From: Cyanoderma ruficeps
Lineage: Eukaryota; Chordata; Aves; Passeriformes; Timaliidae
Assembly: GCA_008694505.1 (NCBI GenBank)
Contig: VZDJ01007749.1
Location: forward strand, 9,972,918-10,036,917
DNA length: 64,000 nt
Direction: 5' to 3'
Shown here one piece after another: positions 36,101 through 49,935 of this stretch. The notes beneath the pieces are model-generated. The model searched no databases and was not told the origin of the DNA. It worked only from the letters and a program-made list of their open reading frames with translations. A program made the translations under genes and the position numbers. Numbering within the stretch: position 1 is the first letter of the stretch; each line of letters begins with the position of its first letter.

Positions 36101-39100
36101 ATGATATATCTCTCTCTGGTAATCAGCTGGCCTCACTTCTGTGATCTGTCATCCCAGAGTGTTGCTTCAGCAGCTGAAAAGAAGTGTGAATTTCAACACC
36201 TCATGGCTGCAAGCAGGTTTTAAACAAACAAAACAAAATCCTTGGGCTGTGCTGGCTGTCTTACTGTACAGAAGAAGAAAAAGCAGATGTAACTCCAGGG
36301 CCCAAAAATACAGATGAAGGCATTGCTCCTATCCACAGTGGTGAAAAGACTCCATCATGTTGAATATTGACATCCCCTCACGATTGGTAATGGGGTGTAG
36401 GGAGCAAGTGCTCTTACCGAGTGCTCACTTGTTTGCTCAGGTAGGAAAATCAAGGATCCAAAGCCACCCCTTCTAAAGACCTGGTATATTTATTTTCCAC
36501 GAAGTCTGCATCTGATGGTGAGGCTCTGAGATGCAGAACCCACCTGAGCTTGCCAAGCAGCCCTTGCCCAGGGCAGTTTTCCTACAAGGTCTTGAGACTC
36601 TGCACTTCTACACAAGCCATGCAACTTCTGCACACTGTTATTTTTATCTGTATTCCAGAATGGCTGCAGACCCATTCTCCTGGGTACTGGATATGCCCAC
36701 AGAAATACTATAATTATTGAATAACTTATGTATTTCACATAGATTCATAAAAAATAATATTGGGCACAGAAGGTGCCTGAATTAGGGATCTATGCTCCCT
36801 CTACAGTCAGTGGAGATGCAGTTGGCAGATGTGCTGAAGTTGCATTCTTGCAAACTCTCAGTATGGAAATGATGAGGCATTGATGTTTAAGATACTCAAC
36901 TAACTTTTGGAGTGAAACTGAGCTAAAGTTTCCACCTTTGAAAGAGGTGGTAAAAAGAGAGGGAGAAAAGTAACTGTGTCACCTTGGATGAAAGGAGAAT
37001 TTGCTTGCATTGTGCAGGCTACGTATGCACAGTCATGCCAGGAATTCCACTAGAAATCTAGGAAAGAAGAAATACAGGTGGGACAATTGGGCACACAGCT
37101 GTTTGACAGGCCTGCTGGAGTAATGGTCAGATGAAGGCAAAGAAAAAGGCAATATATCAGAGAAAAGTGTGGTCTGGGTTATTCGGCTGATGTCATATTC
37201 ATTCAAAGTGAGAACTGTGGTTTTCTTGCTGCTACTTCCCTCCTAGGTTTGAGAGGTGATAACTGGAAAATGGCTGTAGGGCAGCTAAGTCATGGATTGG
37301 AAACAGAGTCTGTGGAAGGACCAGTGGGGGATGGCCATTTTGGGAAAGTGTTTCAAGATAAAAAGCAAGTCTCAGTTCTGAAGCTGAGGTGCGGGCATGA
37401 GGATGGGAGGCCTCCCATTTCTTCTTGTGCTGGGACTCCTGGGGCAACCTCAGCCCATTTGTGAGGCTGTAGGGGCAGGTGAGCAGCTCCAGAGCACAAT
37501 CAGAAAGGCAAACAGGACCTTGACATGTCTTTGTTTCTGCTGCAAATACAGACAAGTTCATATTATGCCTGTTTTGAATTACCAGAATATCTAAAATGTT
37601 TTCAAAGCTCTTGTTAATTATTGTATTAACTCAAAATAACACAGTTGACAATTGCTGAAATTGTAGGTAAACCATATGTTTTGGTTATGGTTTTTGTACA
37701 GTTTGTTCTCGTCAAATTTGAAAGGATGTTATTTTCCATAAACTCTTGAGAACAAGTGAGCACTATGTGAGCATAAGAATGAAGGAACTGATTCATAAAT
37801 TTGGAATTAATCTGCTGCTAAGGTCTGTTATTGATTTTTTTGTATTCTTAAATATTTACTCTTTTTATCTGGGCTTCTCTGCTGTGTGTGTTGAAGTCCA
37901 CTGCAGCTGAGTGATTTATGGGGTCCAGTGGCTTTGCACAGAGGATCATTGCTGGCTGAAGTTTCTGAAAGCTCAAGTTCTTTGGGTCTTTCATGGGCCC
38001 AGCCTTTATGAATAATGTAGGCTCTCTCCATTTTTTATATTCCTTAATTTGAAACTCTGAATAATGTTCTCTGAGTCTCATTTCTGAACAGTCATTTATT
38101 TGGGTGACTTGGGACTACAATGACATCCTGTTGGACATTCAAACTACATTCAGATGAAGTAGTTTTCTTACCTGCTTCAACATTTTATCTCTTAAACTCT
38201 CAAATCCAGACTGCAAGTTTTCAAGGTGACATGGATTGTTTCTGTACCATGTATTTACTCTTGTAACAAATTTCTGTGCGTACAACCAAGGTAAGGCTTC
38301 CCTTAGAATGCTAGATTAGGTTAAATATTCTAATACATTTTTTCCTGCTCAGAGATGAACATGAGCTATATATAGCACTTATGTACACTCACCCTCAAAA
38401 TGAGAGGTTTTTGCATCTTAAGGGATACACAAAATTTACGAAGTGTGTTGGATTTAGTTCCTAAATCCTTGAGGCCCATTTTTGAACTGATATATTTGCA
38501 AAGAAAAGCAGGCAGGTGTCAGCAGCTGGTAGAGACCAGCCACGCTCACTCATGAACATAAGCAGGGTTCTCTGACTTGGTGGTTTCTTGTAATTCAGAT
38601 TCTGATTAGCCTTTAAAGCTCAGCTTTCTTGCAGCAAGGAAATTTGGGTTTAAGGTCCATCCTGATCCATCTGACTGTTTCCATAAATTACAGCCCAAAC
38701 CACTGGTGAGCCACAGCTGGGAAAGTAAGAAGAGCCCAGGAACAGAGACCCCCAACAGCTCAGGAAGGTGCATTGCAGACCCCTGGACATGCAATGTGCT
38801 CTAAGATGTGGTTTTAAGCACTGTAAGGTATGGCCTTTAATATAACAAAGTGCAGGTTCCTCCATAAACTGTGTCAGCAAGACACTGTCACAAAGCCCAG
38901 GCACTGCAGACTCTTCTCTTTTTATGCACAACAAAAAGACAAAATGAAACCCCTCAAAGATGAAGCCTCTTGCTCTGTGACTTGCTAATTTCAGTTTCCA
39001 GGCATCTCTGAGCTAGGAAATGAGTCATATGGTTATTATTTACTCATCAGCTCTTCAGTTTCTGGTGTCTTAATCATTTTGCTTGTAACTGGGAGTATTA

Positions 39101-42064
39101 CCTTCTTCAAAATAAAGGCTTGAAAGATGAGCAACTAATTGCAGTCTTCACTCCTTTGATTACAAAACGGCTGTATGCACAGGGCTGGCAGCCATATTAA
39201 TGCCTAGGATGAGGTACTTTCCTGCAGTGTTTAGAGGGATCTCCCAAGTAATTAGTCCGTAAGGAGATTTAGAAGAGATGCAGACAGTCATACAGGGATA
39301 TCCAGCTACAAAGCCATAGCCCAAGGCCTTGCAGTGCCCCTGTACCTGGGTGGACCCCAAGCCCTGCCACCTGCTATGCTCATGGGGCTCAGAGGTGCCA
39401 GAACTTGTCCACAAAAGTTCTTCAAAATTGCCATCTTGTCTCCCAAGGGTTAGATGGCCCCGCTGTGATGCATTATTTTCTGTGATTTGTCTCTTCCTAA
39501 ACAAAAGTGGGGGGAAAAAAATTTCCACTTTTCTGGTCTTCTGTTGCCTTTAATGTTAACATGGAGTCCCTCTCACTGCATGACATCCCTTGCAGTCTAG
39601 TCCCACTCACGTGAAAATGGAGCAAGAGTTTGGCAGTGGCAGCTCTCTGTGAAACACTCTGAGCCTGAGTATGCCTGTGGCAGCTGCTGTTGGGGTGTCT
39701 GAATACCTCAAACACCATTGCCACAAGCTCTAACTGCTGCTGCTTGCCTAGATGTAGGTTTTAACAAGTGTGGTGTATTTTGGGGCTCTCTGCAGTTTGA
39801 AGTGACCCACAACAACGTCTGACTTGCTTGTGCCATCTTCCTTCTTTGTGCAGCAAGAGGGGAGCTCGGTGTCACGTTTGCTTTCACTGTCAAAGAGGTG
39901 TGGTAGAGGCACAGGCCTTCCTCCAAAGATTTCACATTCACCCACAGCTGCTGGTGCTGTAATTGCTCCTTTGCTAACAAGTGCTGTTAGTGCCTTCTTT
40001 GCTGCCTCTGTCACTGCCACAGAGCTGTACTAGATGACACTTATCCTTGGATTACTGCCCTTTTCAGTAACCATTAGACTTTCTCATTGCACATCCCTGT
40101 AGGATTTTTCACTTTTCTTCTTTTATGGAAGCACCTACCAGTGCTCCATTGAAATATGAGAACTGTGGCTTGAATTCCGTATGCAAATCCGTAAAAATAA
40201 GTTGTTCCCTGCCCCAGTTAAACAGCTTACAGTGTAAGTAAAAAAAATAAAAAATAGCCACTGATTGGAGAAAGTTAAGCCATTTCTGTACTACTGCAAT
40301 TCTGACATTTAGCTTCCCTCTCAGAATTGTTGGCAGGATCAAGACTCGCTGAAAGTGTGAGTGCTGGTTCCAGAGAGGCTGAGAAAAAGGGGAACAAATA
40401 AATTCATAAGTTATCCAAAGAGTTCTTCTTTACTGCAAAATGCACACAAACCCAAGTATCACACTGTCTTTAAGTCCTATCCACTTACCTCCCTCATTAG
40501 TTCAGGGATTGTGCTGCTTTTAATCTTTGTGATCTGGGTCATTGCAGGATTCAGGCTGATGTTTGAGTCAATACAGGCCTCCAGTTTCCTACTCCTAACA
40601 CTGTGTTTTGCAGTGTGTCTGTTCTCACTCAACTGGAGTAAATATGAAGGAAATCAGATTTTGAACCTTGTCTTTTTTTTAATAGTCACATCAGTTAGGT
40701 CCTTTCCTTGTTTTTCCCCTAGGTTGTTTAAATGACTGACATGAAGTAATCAGGGATCAAACACCCACCACTGAGCACTGTGCAGCCCTTTGCTTCCCCA
40801 ACTGCCAGAGAGAAAAGCTTGATAGTGTTTCAGGCAAAAGTGAGTTTTCCTGTCTGGAGTTACAGATTAGTTCCCTGAGTGATGTTTTACATCAGCCTGG
40901 TGCCTACCCCATCTGCAAGGAGGACATCAGTGAAATGCAGGCAGCTCTCCAATGTCCTTCTCATGCTTCCCTTTTGAAAATACAACTGCTTCTGCAGCTG
41001 GCACAACCAGCAGAGACATCATCTCTAAGTTTACAAGTCCAAAGAGTTGCAAGACTTCTCCCTACACAGTCAGGCTGTGGTTAACATAGACAGTTCTCCA
41101 TACTAATTTGTAATAGATGAGTCTGGGCTCTCAGACTTCTCATCAAATGGCCAGTGCCAGCTGTGGCATGAAGATGTGTTCAGAGATGGTGACTGTCTTT
41201 GCTTCAGATGGAAGATTCTCTCCCTTTCTGCCTCCAAAGTGTGACTGCTTCAGAGAAAGACAAGATTATGTGTGCACAGGGGCTTGAGGGGATGCTGGCT
41301 CCCTTCAGGAGGCATGGAGGGGTTACTCCAGCAGTGATCTCCTGTTGTCAGGAGTAATTATGTCACTGTTACCAGAGAAGTAGGGAAGAGAGACGTACAC
41401 ATGTAGGTTCCTTACCCAGATTTGTGGGATGGCTGTTAATTTCTGATTCAAATGTCTGATAAATCTGAATGTGCAAGATCCTCTGGGAGAACCTACATGG
41501 GGAAAAACAAGATCTGGAAATCTCTGGAAGACATAGGGAAACCTCTTTGCAATGGAAAATAGGCTGGTGAGGCAGTCTGATGGTAAGAAGAAAAGTAGCT
41601 CTCTCAAATTATATTTGTTCCCTTTCTTTCTATATGAAAATGCAGGAATAAGCAGGTAACAGTATTGCTTAACATCCACCTGTCCTGCTGGAATAACCGG
41701 GCTCATGCTGGCCGCCTGCTCCAGCTGGTTTGTTAACCCAGCTCACAGGAAAGAAGAGAAAGTGAATGTTGTCCGGAAAAGTGGAATTTAGATGATCATA
41801 CACATAGGTTTGATCTGAAAATGTTGCAAGAGGACTGGGAGGAGTCAAGCCTGGAATCAAACCTGGGAAGAGGTTTGGCAGCTGCTGCAGCAGCACACAG
41901 AAAAGTACAGCAGGGAAGGCAAAGGGGGTAATGATAAAGAGATCTCCAAAGAAAACCCCAGAAGAACAGGTAGAGAAATAAGCAAGTTCAAGCAAAGGTG
42001 AATACAGTTGGGACTTATACCTAATTGACAATGGTTTTATTAACAAGCATATGATTTTTCTTTT
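33173..42064. other. Intergenic DNA including a GC-richer pocket at about 33400-34260
   Basis: Next to the AT island lies about 850 bp of clearly higher GC content with overlapping ORFs on both strands (the longest 136 codons, 33845-34255 plus). Their translations are rich in Pro, His, Trp and Cys and match nothing I recognise, which suggests composition rather than coding. A 24-bp perfect palindrome sits at 34084-34107. From 34260 to 42064 the DNA is ordinary AT-rich intergenic sequence. A 124-codon ORF at 40361-40735 (plus) has hydrophobic stretches but no recognisable family. Confidence 0.6.
34084..34107. repeat. 24-bp perfect palindrome with inverted GGTCA half-sites
   Basis: The left half CATGGGTCACAT is followed by its exact complement ATGTGACCCATG. 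It holds GGGTCA and TGACCC as an inverted repeat with a 6-bp spacer that is itself the E-box CATATG. A third half-site, GGGTCACACATGGG, follows at 34107-34120. Nuclear-receptor response elements use inverted GGTCA motifs, but the classical oestrogen element has a 3-bp spacer, so binding here is uncertain. Confidence 0.7.
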
Positions 42065-42124
42065 TAGATAGATAGATAGATAGATAGATAGANTAGATGG
42101 ATAGATAGATAGATAGATATATAG
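42065..42124. repeat. GATA tetranucleotide microsatellite
   Basis: About fourteen TAGA/GATA units run across the site, interrupted by one undetermined base (N at 42093) and a GATG variant. It is a likely length-polymorphic locus. In the minus strand its Tyr-Leu-Ser-Ile translation has no stops and joins flanking chance frames into a 322-codon ORF that is not a gene. Confidence 0.97.
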
Positions 42125-45100
42125 CCCGTAAAATCTGCACTCTGCATATGAAGGTATAAAAAAGTATGTATTCTCAATGTGTATAACTAGGCTAAACTGT
42201 ACTAATATGCTTGCCCTGTGCCAGAACGGCATTAGGCTGCTCTGTGTTAGCATAATTAAAGTAGCAGAACTGGTAAGCATAGATGAATCCTTGAAGACCT
42301 TGGAATGTTGTTTGGAGCCATGTGGAGCTGCTGGCCTCATTTGTATTGCATTGTTTTTTAAAAATGTTTTTTTGTTTTGGTGTTTTACCCGAAAATATTT
42401 CCTTATTGCCATATAATCCCATGGAGAGTACCATATGTGCTTAACAGCATATGCTGGTTTGTTTCTGAAGGGTTTCTTTTTTAATGTGCAGGGTTGCTGA
42501 AGCTTTAAAGAGAAATCCTGAATCACTTTTTTAATGAGGTGTGGAAAGCGAACTGTGGGAATAAGTGGACTTGGCTGGACTGCAACTTCCCTAGATCCCC
42601 TGGGAGTTTTGAGTGTCTGAGAGATGCAAGACTCCAATGTTAAGAGTATCTCAGAAACACAAAGTTCCTGAAGGAAATACTAATTGTTATCACATGCATT
42701 CTAAACCCTAGCAGCTCCTGAGTTTTGAAGCATTTGCCCTGTACCTGCTGCTTCAAAGGAAGTATGCCTGAAGGGAGTAGTTAGTAGGCTAGAAGGGAGT
42801 ACTAGCGTTCCCAATAAAGTTTATAAATATTATAAGGCAGTAAAAATATGTTCTAAAACAATTTTTTGTAAGAAGTAATATTAACAAATATTAATAAAAC
42901 AAGTAATATTAACAGTAATAACCTGTCTCAAATACTGTATGGGGGAAGATTCTGACCTCCCTCATCCTTTGCAAAAGGCAGCAGAACAGTTCTAAACACC
43001 AGGGAGAGGAATAGCAAAGGATTGTCATGCCTTGGCCCTTGGGGAAGATAAACCAGATTCAGAAGTTATGAGAAGCATTTCTACACACATCAGTGCAGAG
43101 AGGGGACATTTGTCTGAAGCAGTTGAAGTATTTTACCTGTTTAGGAGGAGTTATAGAGACAGTAATCAATGAGATATTGGCTAAGAAACTTGTGAAGTAA
43201 TCTGGAGGATTTTAAATGGAGACAAAATAGCCTTGGGGGCCTGGAGAAATATGTACAACCATCTTTTCTTTGAAGAGAATGAGAAATGGCTTTTTTTTTC
43301 TGTGGTTCAAACAGTGCTAAAAGCAGATGGGTCTTGTCTGTGCTCCAACTGAAAGGATCTTGCTTCTCTAAGCAGGAATATTGGGATTCTGCCTGGGAGG
43401 CTGGCACAGCTTTGTGTGCTCTGTGTCTGCTGAGTGCGCAGCTGGATACCTGCGAAATGCTGGGTGACCACAAACTCATTTCCATGTGCACTGCAGCATT
43501 CCTGTGGGAGGAGAGGCTCTCCATAAGCCTGTTCATAATGGACATGTAAGCATGCAAGCTTTATTACCTGCCAGCTCACCAGGAAAGTATGCCATTCCCG
43601 CACCGAGGGATGTGTAACCAGGGCCGCCTAATTATCATGTGCTGCGCTGCCAGGAGCACTGGCTCGCTCTGTCCTTGGGCTTTTCACTGATATACACAAA
43701 GCAGGAGCCTCTTGCTCGCCCCTCTGAATTACTGCTGGTGTTATTGCAGCCGCTGGAGGAAGGCAAGGACATACCAGGAGGCAGTTGGGCACATTGCTGT
43801 ATGAAGAAAATTGAGGAGACGCCGATGTCAGTGTAAATCCTTGACTTAAAAAGTCTGTGCCTGCAGCGTGTGTGACATTTGAGATACCCTTAAAGAAAAA
43901 TATTTAAAGGACTTTCTGCGAGCATCGTCCATTATAGTAGTTTAAATAGCAGGATTTAGACACAGAGGGTTTTTCTCTGCCTCTTCTAGTGCTTGCAAAC
44001 TAATGCTCTGAGACAGACCTGCAGTGTTGCCTTTTCAGAAGCTGTGCAGAAGAAGTCTGATTACAGAAACACTATTAGGAGCCTGAGAAGAAAAAAAAAA
44101 TACAGCAAAAGAAAGTTGAGGGATTAAGAAGAAAAAGAGAGTATAAACCCCAGCCAAACCAAAGCCACAGGAAATGGAGTCTGAATGTAAGAGCAGGATC
44201 TAGACAGAAAGGGATTTGGCAGGAGAGAAATTGTTGCAAAGAGTTCAAGGAAAAATATAAGGCTTGGTCCTGTAAAACAGTGCTTGTGGGGGATGAAATC
44301 TTATCTCTGCAAATGAACCCATTTGCATGACACTGCTATCATTTTGTAGTTCTAGGATCTCAGGAAAATATCACCTGTTACAAAAGGGTAGCAACACTGG
44401 AAAGATAACAGTGTAAGAAGAGGCCAGTGTATAGGGTGGAGGGATTGCCTGTTTAAAACTCCCTTTGGCTGGGCAGCAAGGATCATATCCACAGAGACAG
44501 GTAGTGGCTGTTCTTTCCCAGATGGATAGGGTGTTTGTTGGGAAAACAGTGCCTCTGGTTGTGACAAAAAGGGGTACGTTTCACATATGCTTATTTGCCA
44601 GTTCTTCTGTTTCTGTCAGGATACTCTTTGTGATGCTGGATTCCTTCCCAGCCTCCTGTAGATTTTGGAAAGTCTCCCAATCAGCTGCCATGTAGAAGGC
44701 TTTGAACTTAAAATGAGAACAGCCGAAACGCACCCAATGCTGGGGGGACCCTCACAATCCTTGTTCCATTTCTTTCTTCCACTCTGGGACCACCAGGAAG
44801 GTGGCAGGCATCATCCTGGGACTAGCACTGGTGGCAATGAGGAAGAGTGGGTATTGTAGCACAAGGTGAAAACTTTCCCAGACAGAGGCTTGGATGTTTA
44901 ATTGTAGGCCAGTGTCTGATTAGTTTTTAGGATGAAATTAAATCTCTCTGTGGAAAAGAAGGCACTTGCCCACAACTGGGGTTCGGCTGTGCAAGGTCTG
45001 GTGAAGGGGCACCTATTTCAGAGCCATAAGACTGTGTGTAAAGGGTGAAAAGAGAGGTATTCTCTCACTGTGGAAAAACAGGTATCATTAGAAATCTTTT

Positions 45101-48100
45101 GAAGAAAAATCAACAAACTGCTTTCCTTTCAAGGAGCAGACACAGTGCTGAAGGAAATGCCATTTGTGCATCAACTCCCCTCTGACAATAACTGTGTCTG
45201 AGGTCAGGAGAAACAGAACTCCAAACTATGTAGCTGATAAGGACAAGCAATTAATTTAGCTGAGGTGTGCAGTAGGTGGGCCTTAGGCCAGTGAAAGTTG
45301 TGTGCAGCTAAAGCTGTCTCATAAAACAAACATAACTCTGGGCAGCTACTTGGCAAAGTCCTATCCCGCTTCATCCTCTTTGGAAGCACAGTCATGGCAC
45401 TGATATGTAACATATTTTATTTGTTGATATGTGTGATGTTTGCACATAGGGTCTGAACTGGAAAGACAAAGATATACCCTGAGATGTGATTAATGCTGTT
45501 CTCAATATCCTTGGTACACCCAGAGCTTTGTTTACCTCTCATGGCACATTTGAGATCCCCTTCTTACCAACTTGAGGAGCTCCAGAAAAGTTGTTGATGT
45601 GAGTGAGCACAACAACCCACTTTCTTCACTTCCTTCCTTACAATCTTGCATAAACCTGTGGTCAGCAGCACAGGGATAAAAAGGATACACGCTCCTTTTT
45701 AGTCTTTCTTTTTAAAGGCTTTATCAGGCTTTTTGCCTGATGCAACAGAATTAGACTTCAGTTCACTGCAGGGACCTTCATTGTTGCAGAAGATGCGAAG
45801 TGCTGCAACTCACCGGGGAGGGTAGCCAGCCCACAAGTACCTCTCTCAGCTTGCCTTGGGATGGAGGTTAGAACAGATTTCAGCAGTGATGTAAGAAACT
45901 GCCCCACCATCTTACAGGGATTTCTTGCTGCTTCAAAAGTGGCTGGTCTGTGATAAAGGATATCTCACTTAGGAGAGGCTTGAGCCACACAGGAAATTCA
46001 GACGTCACAGGGATGAGCACTCTATTGTTGTTGAGTTTGTGGAATTTAAACATCCAAGATAACAGCTTTGTTCCTCTACAAAGTACAGCAGGGGGAACAG
46101 ATTTTACACAAATACAGCTACCCACTTTTTTCTTTTTTTTTTTTCCTCCAGTGCATTTGAAAAAGAATGCTTTAATTTTGTTTAAAAATTAGGTTGTCTG
46201 TGCTGGTCAGAAAAATGCCTTGTTACTAGCATTCTATAACTTGCTAGATACATATATCTTGTATTGAGATAATGGGCTAATTTACAGATGGGAGGTACTG
46301 ATCATTAAAAAATCGTCCTTCAGAATATATCAAGTTCACTGATCCAAGCCTATCTTAAGGAAATATGCTCTAATCTGTCTTTTCTTTTAATACTGTGAAA
46401 AAATTACTAGATTTCATACTTGAAATGTTCTATAGCTTTCCTTGATAACACCTGTCCTAGTATCTGGGTGAGGGAAGTATATTGCTTGACTTGGCCAGTC
46501 CCAGTTTGTTGTCCTGTTTGTATCTCCCATCATTTCATAGATGTTCCTGAAGGAGGACACACACTCCTGGCCAGGTGATGCAGCACTGGGGTGACAAACA
46601 CAAAGCTATCCAGAAGATCCATGGACTCATCTCTTACTCTGTTACATCTCTTACTGTGCATCTTGAGGATGCATTTCACTCTATAACCTTTAGGAAATTT
46701 TAATGTTCTACCTCAGGAATGCAGGAGAAGCAATTTTGGCACGGTTCAGAGATAGTAAAGCAACTTGGGAAAGGAATGTCACCTTCAGTAAAGTAATCAA
46801 ATTCAGCAGATTACCTGGGATTTATTTTTTTTCCTGCTGAAATCTCTGCTTGTCACTTGTATTTGTGTAGGTATACAGTACTTAGGCAGAGAAAAAAACT
46901 CCCCTCTGAAGAGGTCTCTGAAATATAACAGGAGAGAAGATAATTCACTGAGAGAAGTCATGGACAGAAGTTGCAATGTAGTACAGTTAAATACTCTGTG
47001 TTACTGGTATTTAACTTCCTGTAATGTGTATGGACCAGGCCCTGGTGGCTGTAGGGACGCCCTCTGCTACACCAAACTGGGAATTGTTTGAGTCAGCAGC
47101 ATTGATCATGCTTTATGTAAACACGACAATATCACCTAATACATCATGAGGGAGAGGATGATTTATTGATGTCAGTGATGCAACAGGAATATTTTGGTGC
47201 CACCAGCCAGAGAGGAGAGCCAGATGCTGCTGCCTCTGGACAGATGTGTCACAAGTGCCCTTTGTTTTCCCAGCGCATCTCCCCAGGAGAAAACCGTCAT
47301 GCTATAGGCCAGCTAATCTCACTCCTGCTCAAGGCTTTGTCTTAAAAACAAGTATTAATCACATGAGAGGTTTACATACTTGGGTTGGAAAAAGTGCATA
47401 ATTCAAGACTTTCTAAACCATGCAGTGTATCTGTTTCAAACTACAAAGCATTTGAAAGATCAGTGGTCAGGGATTTATGAAATGATTTGTTGTGTCTAAA
47501 TGTGACCATTTAGATACTTCTAAAAAATCATCAATAGATTATTTTTGCCTGTCACAGGAAGATTTGTTTTTACCCATGGCCAAAACCTGAATTTTATTAC
47601 TTAGTCAAAATTCTTATTAAAGACTTAAGCACTTGGCTTAAGGCTCAGTATTTCAAAGGAGAATGTATTTAGAATAGAAAACAGAAGGAAGATATTTGTA
47701 AACATCCGAATGTCTCTTTAAATTCCTTAAACAAACACATTCAATCCTCTGCAATGCAAGCAGAGAAAGTTAACTCAGACATAATTCCCACCCTTCTTCC
47801 CTGCCAAGAGATGGATCTGCTTACTCCTTGTGGAGATAATTCTGTTTATGGTCTCCCAAGATAGCCTTAGCCTCTCCCCTCACACCACCTTCATCAGATG
47901 TGAGCCCTGCTAGCCTGCTTTACAGACCTGTGTGATGCTCATCACCTTGGCACCCAAAAGGATCCCCAGTCGCCTCTAAGTAGAAACAACTCCAGTGACA
48001 GAGGCTCTCAAGTGCGCTGTCAGTGAACAAATGATGTGGTCACTGAGGAAGCCTAAAATGAAAATAAACTGTGCACAAATTTCAGATTGGCCCGAGGGTC

Positions 48101-49893
48101 CCTAGAGAGAGACTGGAGGAACACAGTGCAAACCTATTAGTGAGCATTGCTGATGTGTGCTGGGCATACATATTCTCCCCTAAATCACTTAGAGAATTGG
48201 TATCTCTATAAATACAAGGTACCAGTAGATTCTACAGGCATGTTTTCAAGTCTAATTAGATACTTCTAAAATATGGAAGTGGCTTACCTGTAATAGATTA
48301 TACTCTCATCAGTCAACTGGATTTGATAATTCCTCAGGACAGGAATTATTTTTAGTTGTGGTGCACATATGGATGACAATTAAAAATGCAGTAATGTGTG
48401 GTAGGAGATCTGGAAATGACTGTAATTTGCTTTGTTCTTCTGAAGTCTTAAAACTTCTGCAAACTGAGACTACAGTAGCTCTAGTTTGTAAAGTGGTGAG
48501 CTATTAGATTTGAGAGGTCAGTTTTCAGTGTTAGTTTCCTCGTGTAAATTACACCACCTGCCATCCTAAGACACATTTTCCCTCTCCATCCATATATCAA
48601 AGTGTAAAAAAGACATTTTCCTCTAAATTCTCAAAATTGAATTAATGAACGGGAATCGTTTAGGAAGGAGTGACCTAAGTTTCACTTAGTCCAGTTTCTT
48701 GATAGCAAAATCAGAGAATGATTTTCTTGAGTATCCAAACCAGCATGAGGATGAAGCACCTTCACTTGGTACAGTTTTAATATTTTGAATTCACACCATC
48801 CAACATGATCTATTGTCTGATAGCTCAGAATGGTGTTTTATTATTCCACGGTGTATTCCCCCCATTCCAAACATCATTACCTGAAATGACACTCTAGGCT
48901 GCTCAGCCAGAGATATATGTGTATAAATACTAATTTAACCTCAATTGCAGGGTGAATCTGAGCAGATCTCAAACACTTGAGCACAGTTGTGAGGCAGATC
49001 CATCATTCAAATAAAATGCGTATTTGTTACGTAACCTCCTACTCAGGACCTTGTAAGAGCCATCAGCTCTGTTCAGCTGAGAATTTTTTTCATCTCTCAT
49101 ATTCACCAAACAGTTGTTATGCACATGGACAGTTGATTTGCCCATAATTTATTAACCTGGACAACACTTGCATATTTCAGCTATTCCAAAATAAGTCTTT
49201 TCTATGTGATCTGGGAAGAACAGGTAGCAGAGATTAATGATCTTCAATATACAATTGCCATATTTAATATACACCAGACATGGAACATTTGGCATCCTTT
49301 TACTCCCTCTTGTAAGTTGCAAGGGCGAGTGCTCAGGGCTGCTCAAGTGTCAGATACATATACATATATATATTTTTTTTTTAAACTGTCTGTAATGCAA
49401 AATTCTGTCTCTTCGTGCATCTATTAGCACAGCCTCCAACTGCTAGTTTTTGGCAAGTGATTGGGCATGTTTTCAACATCCAGCTGCACAAAAGGGATTT
49501 TCCCACTTGAGCCAAGATGAGCCTTTTGGGAGCAGGGCATGTGCCTCCGGGGCTGCCCAATGGCCGTGTGAAGATGCCGGGCTGGCGGCGTGGCCTGGGA
49601 GACCAGTGCCAGCGACAAGCGGGTGACCTCTGGATGCAGTAAAGGCAGCCAAGATCAGCACTCTGCTACCTCATTTGCTCCATGGCAGAGTGCACAGGCA
49701 GAGATCCTGCAGCTCCCAGGCATGCTGTGCCTGCCCTTGTGCTGTGTGTGTGCCCAGAGGAGCAGCCTGTGCAAGCACCACCAGCCCGGCCAGGAGCAAA
49801 CACGGCCGGTGTGCTCAACCACTGCCTCTAGCGAGGGGCTTCTGCCAGCTTGGAGGAGAGATAAAAAGTGAATTTGGTTTCCAGGGCAGCCTG
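42125..49893. other. Intergenic DNA; no gene recognised
   Basis: This is mostly AT-rich sequence with ORFs below 140 codons. There is a 14-bp duplication with 28-bp spacing (AAGTAATATTAACA at 42873 and 42901). A more complex, less AT-rich stretch lies at about 43540-43850 and a GC-richer one at about 49500-49860. No CR1, LTR or exon signature was recognised. Confidence 0.6.
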
Positions 49894-49935
49894 TAGGTCA
49901 CCTGTAATAGGTCACCCGTAATAGGTCACCCTTAA
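49894..49935. repeat. 14-bp tandem repeat, three copies, each with an AGGTCAC half-site
   Basis: The three units TAGGTCACCTGTAA, TAGGTCACCCGTAA and TAGGTCACCCTTAA lie end to end. Each contains AGGTCA, the consensus half-site of the nuclear-receptor family, spaced as direct repeats with 8 bp between half-sites. The unit differences fall in one or two positions, so the array is young or conserved. Function is unproven. Confidence 0.85.

Noticed and set aside
40361..40735. 124-codon plus-strand ORF with hydrophobic, membrane-like segments
   Set aside because: There is no recognisable family, splice context or promoter. T-rich DNA readily yields hydrophobic chance translations.
41669..42637. 322-codon minus-strand ORF, the second longest in the window
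   Set aside because: Its middle is the translated GATA microsatellite, which has no stops and contains an undetermined base. The flanks show no domain and no exon boundaries. It is a chance frame held open by the repeat.
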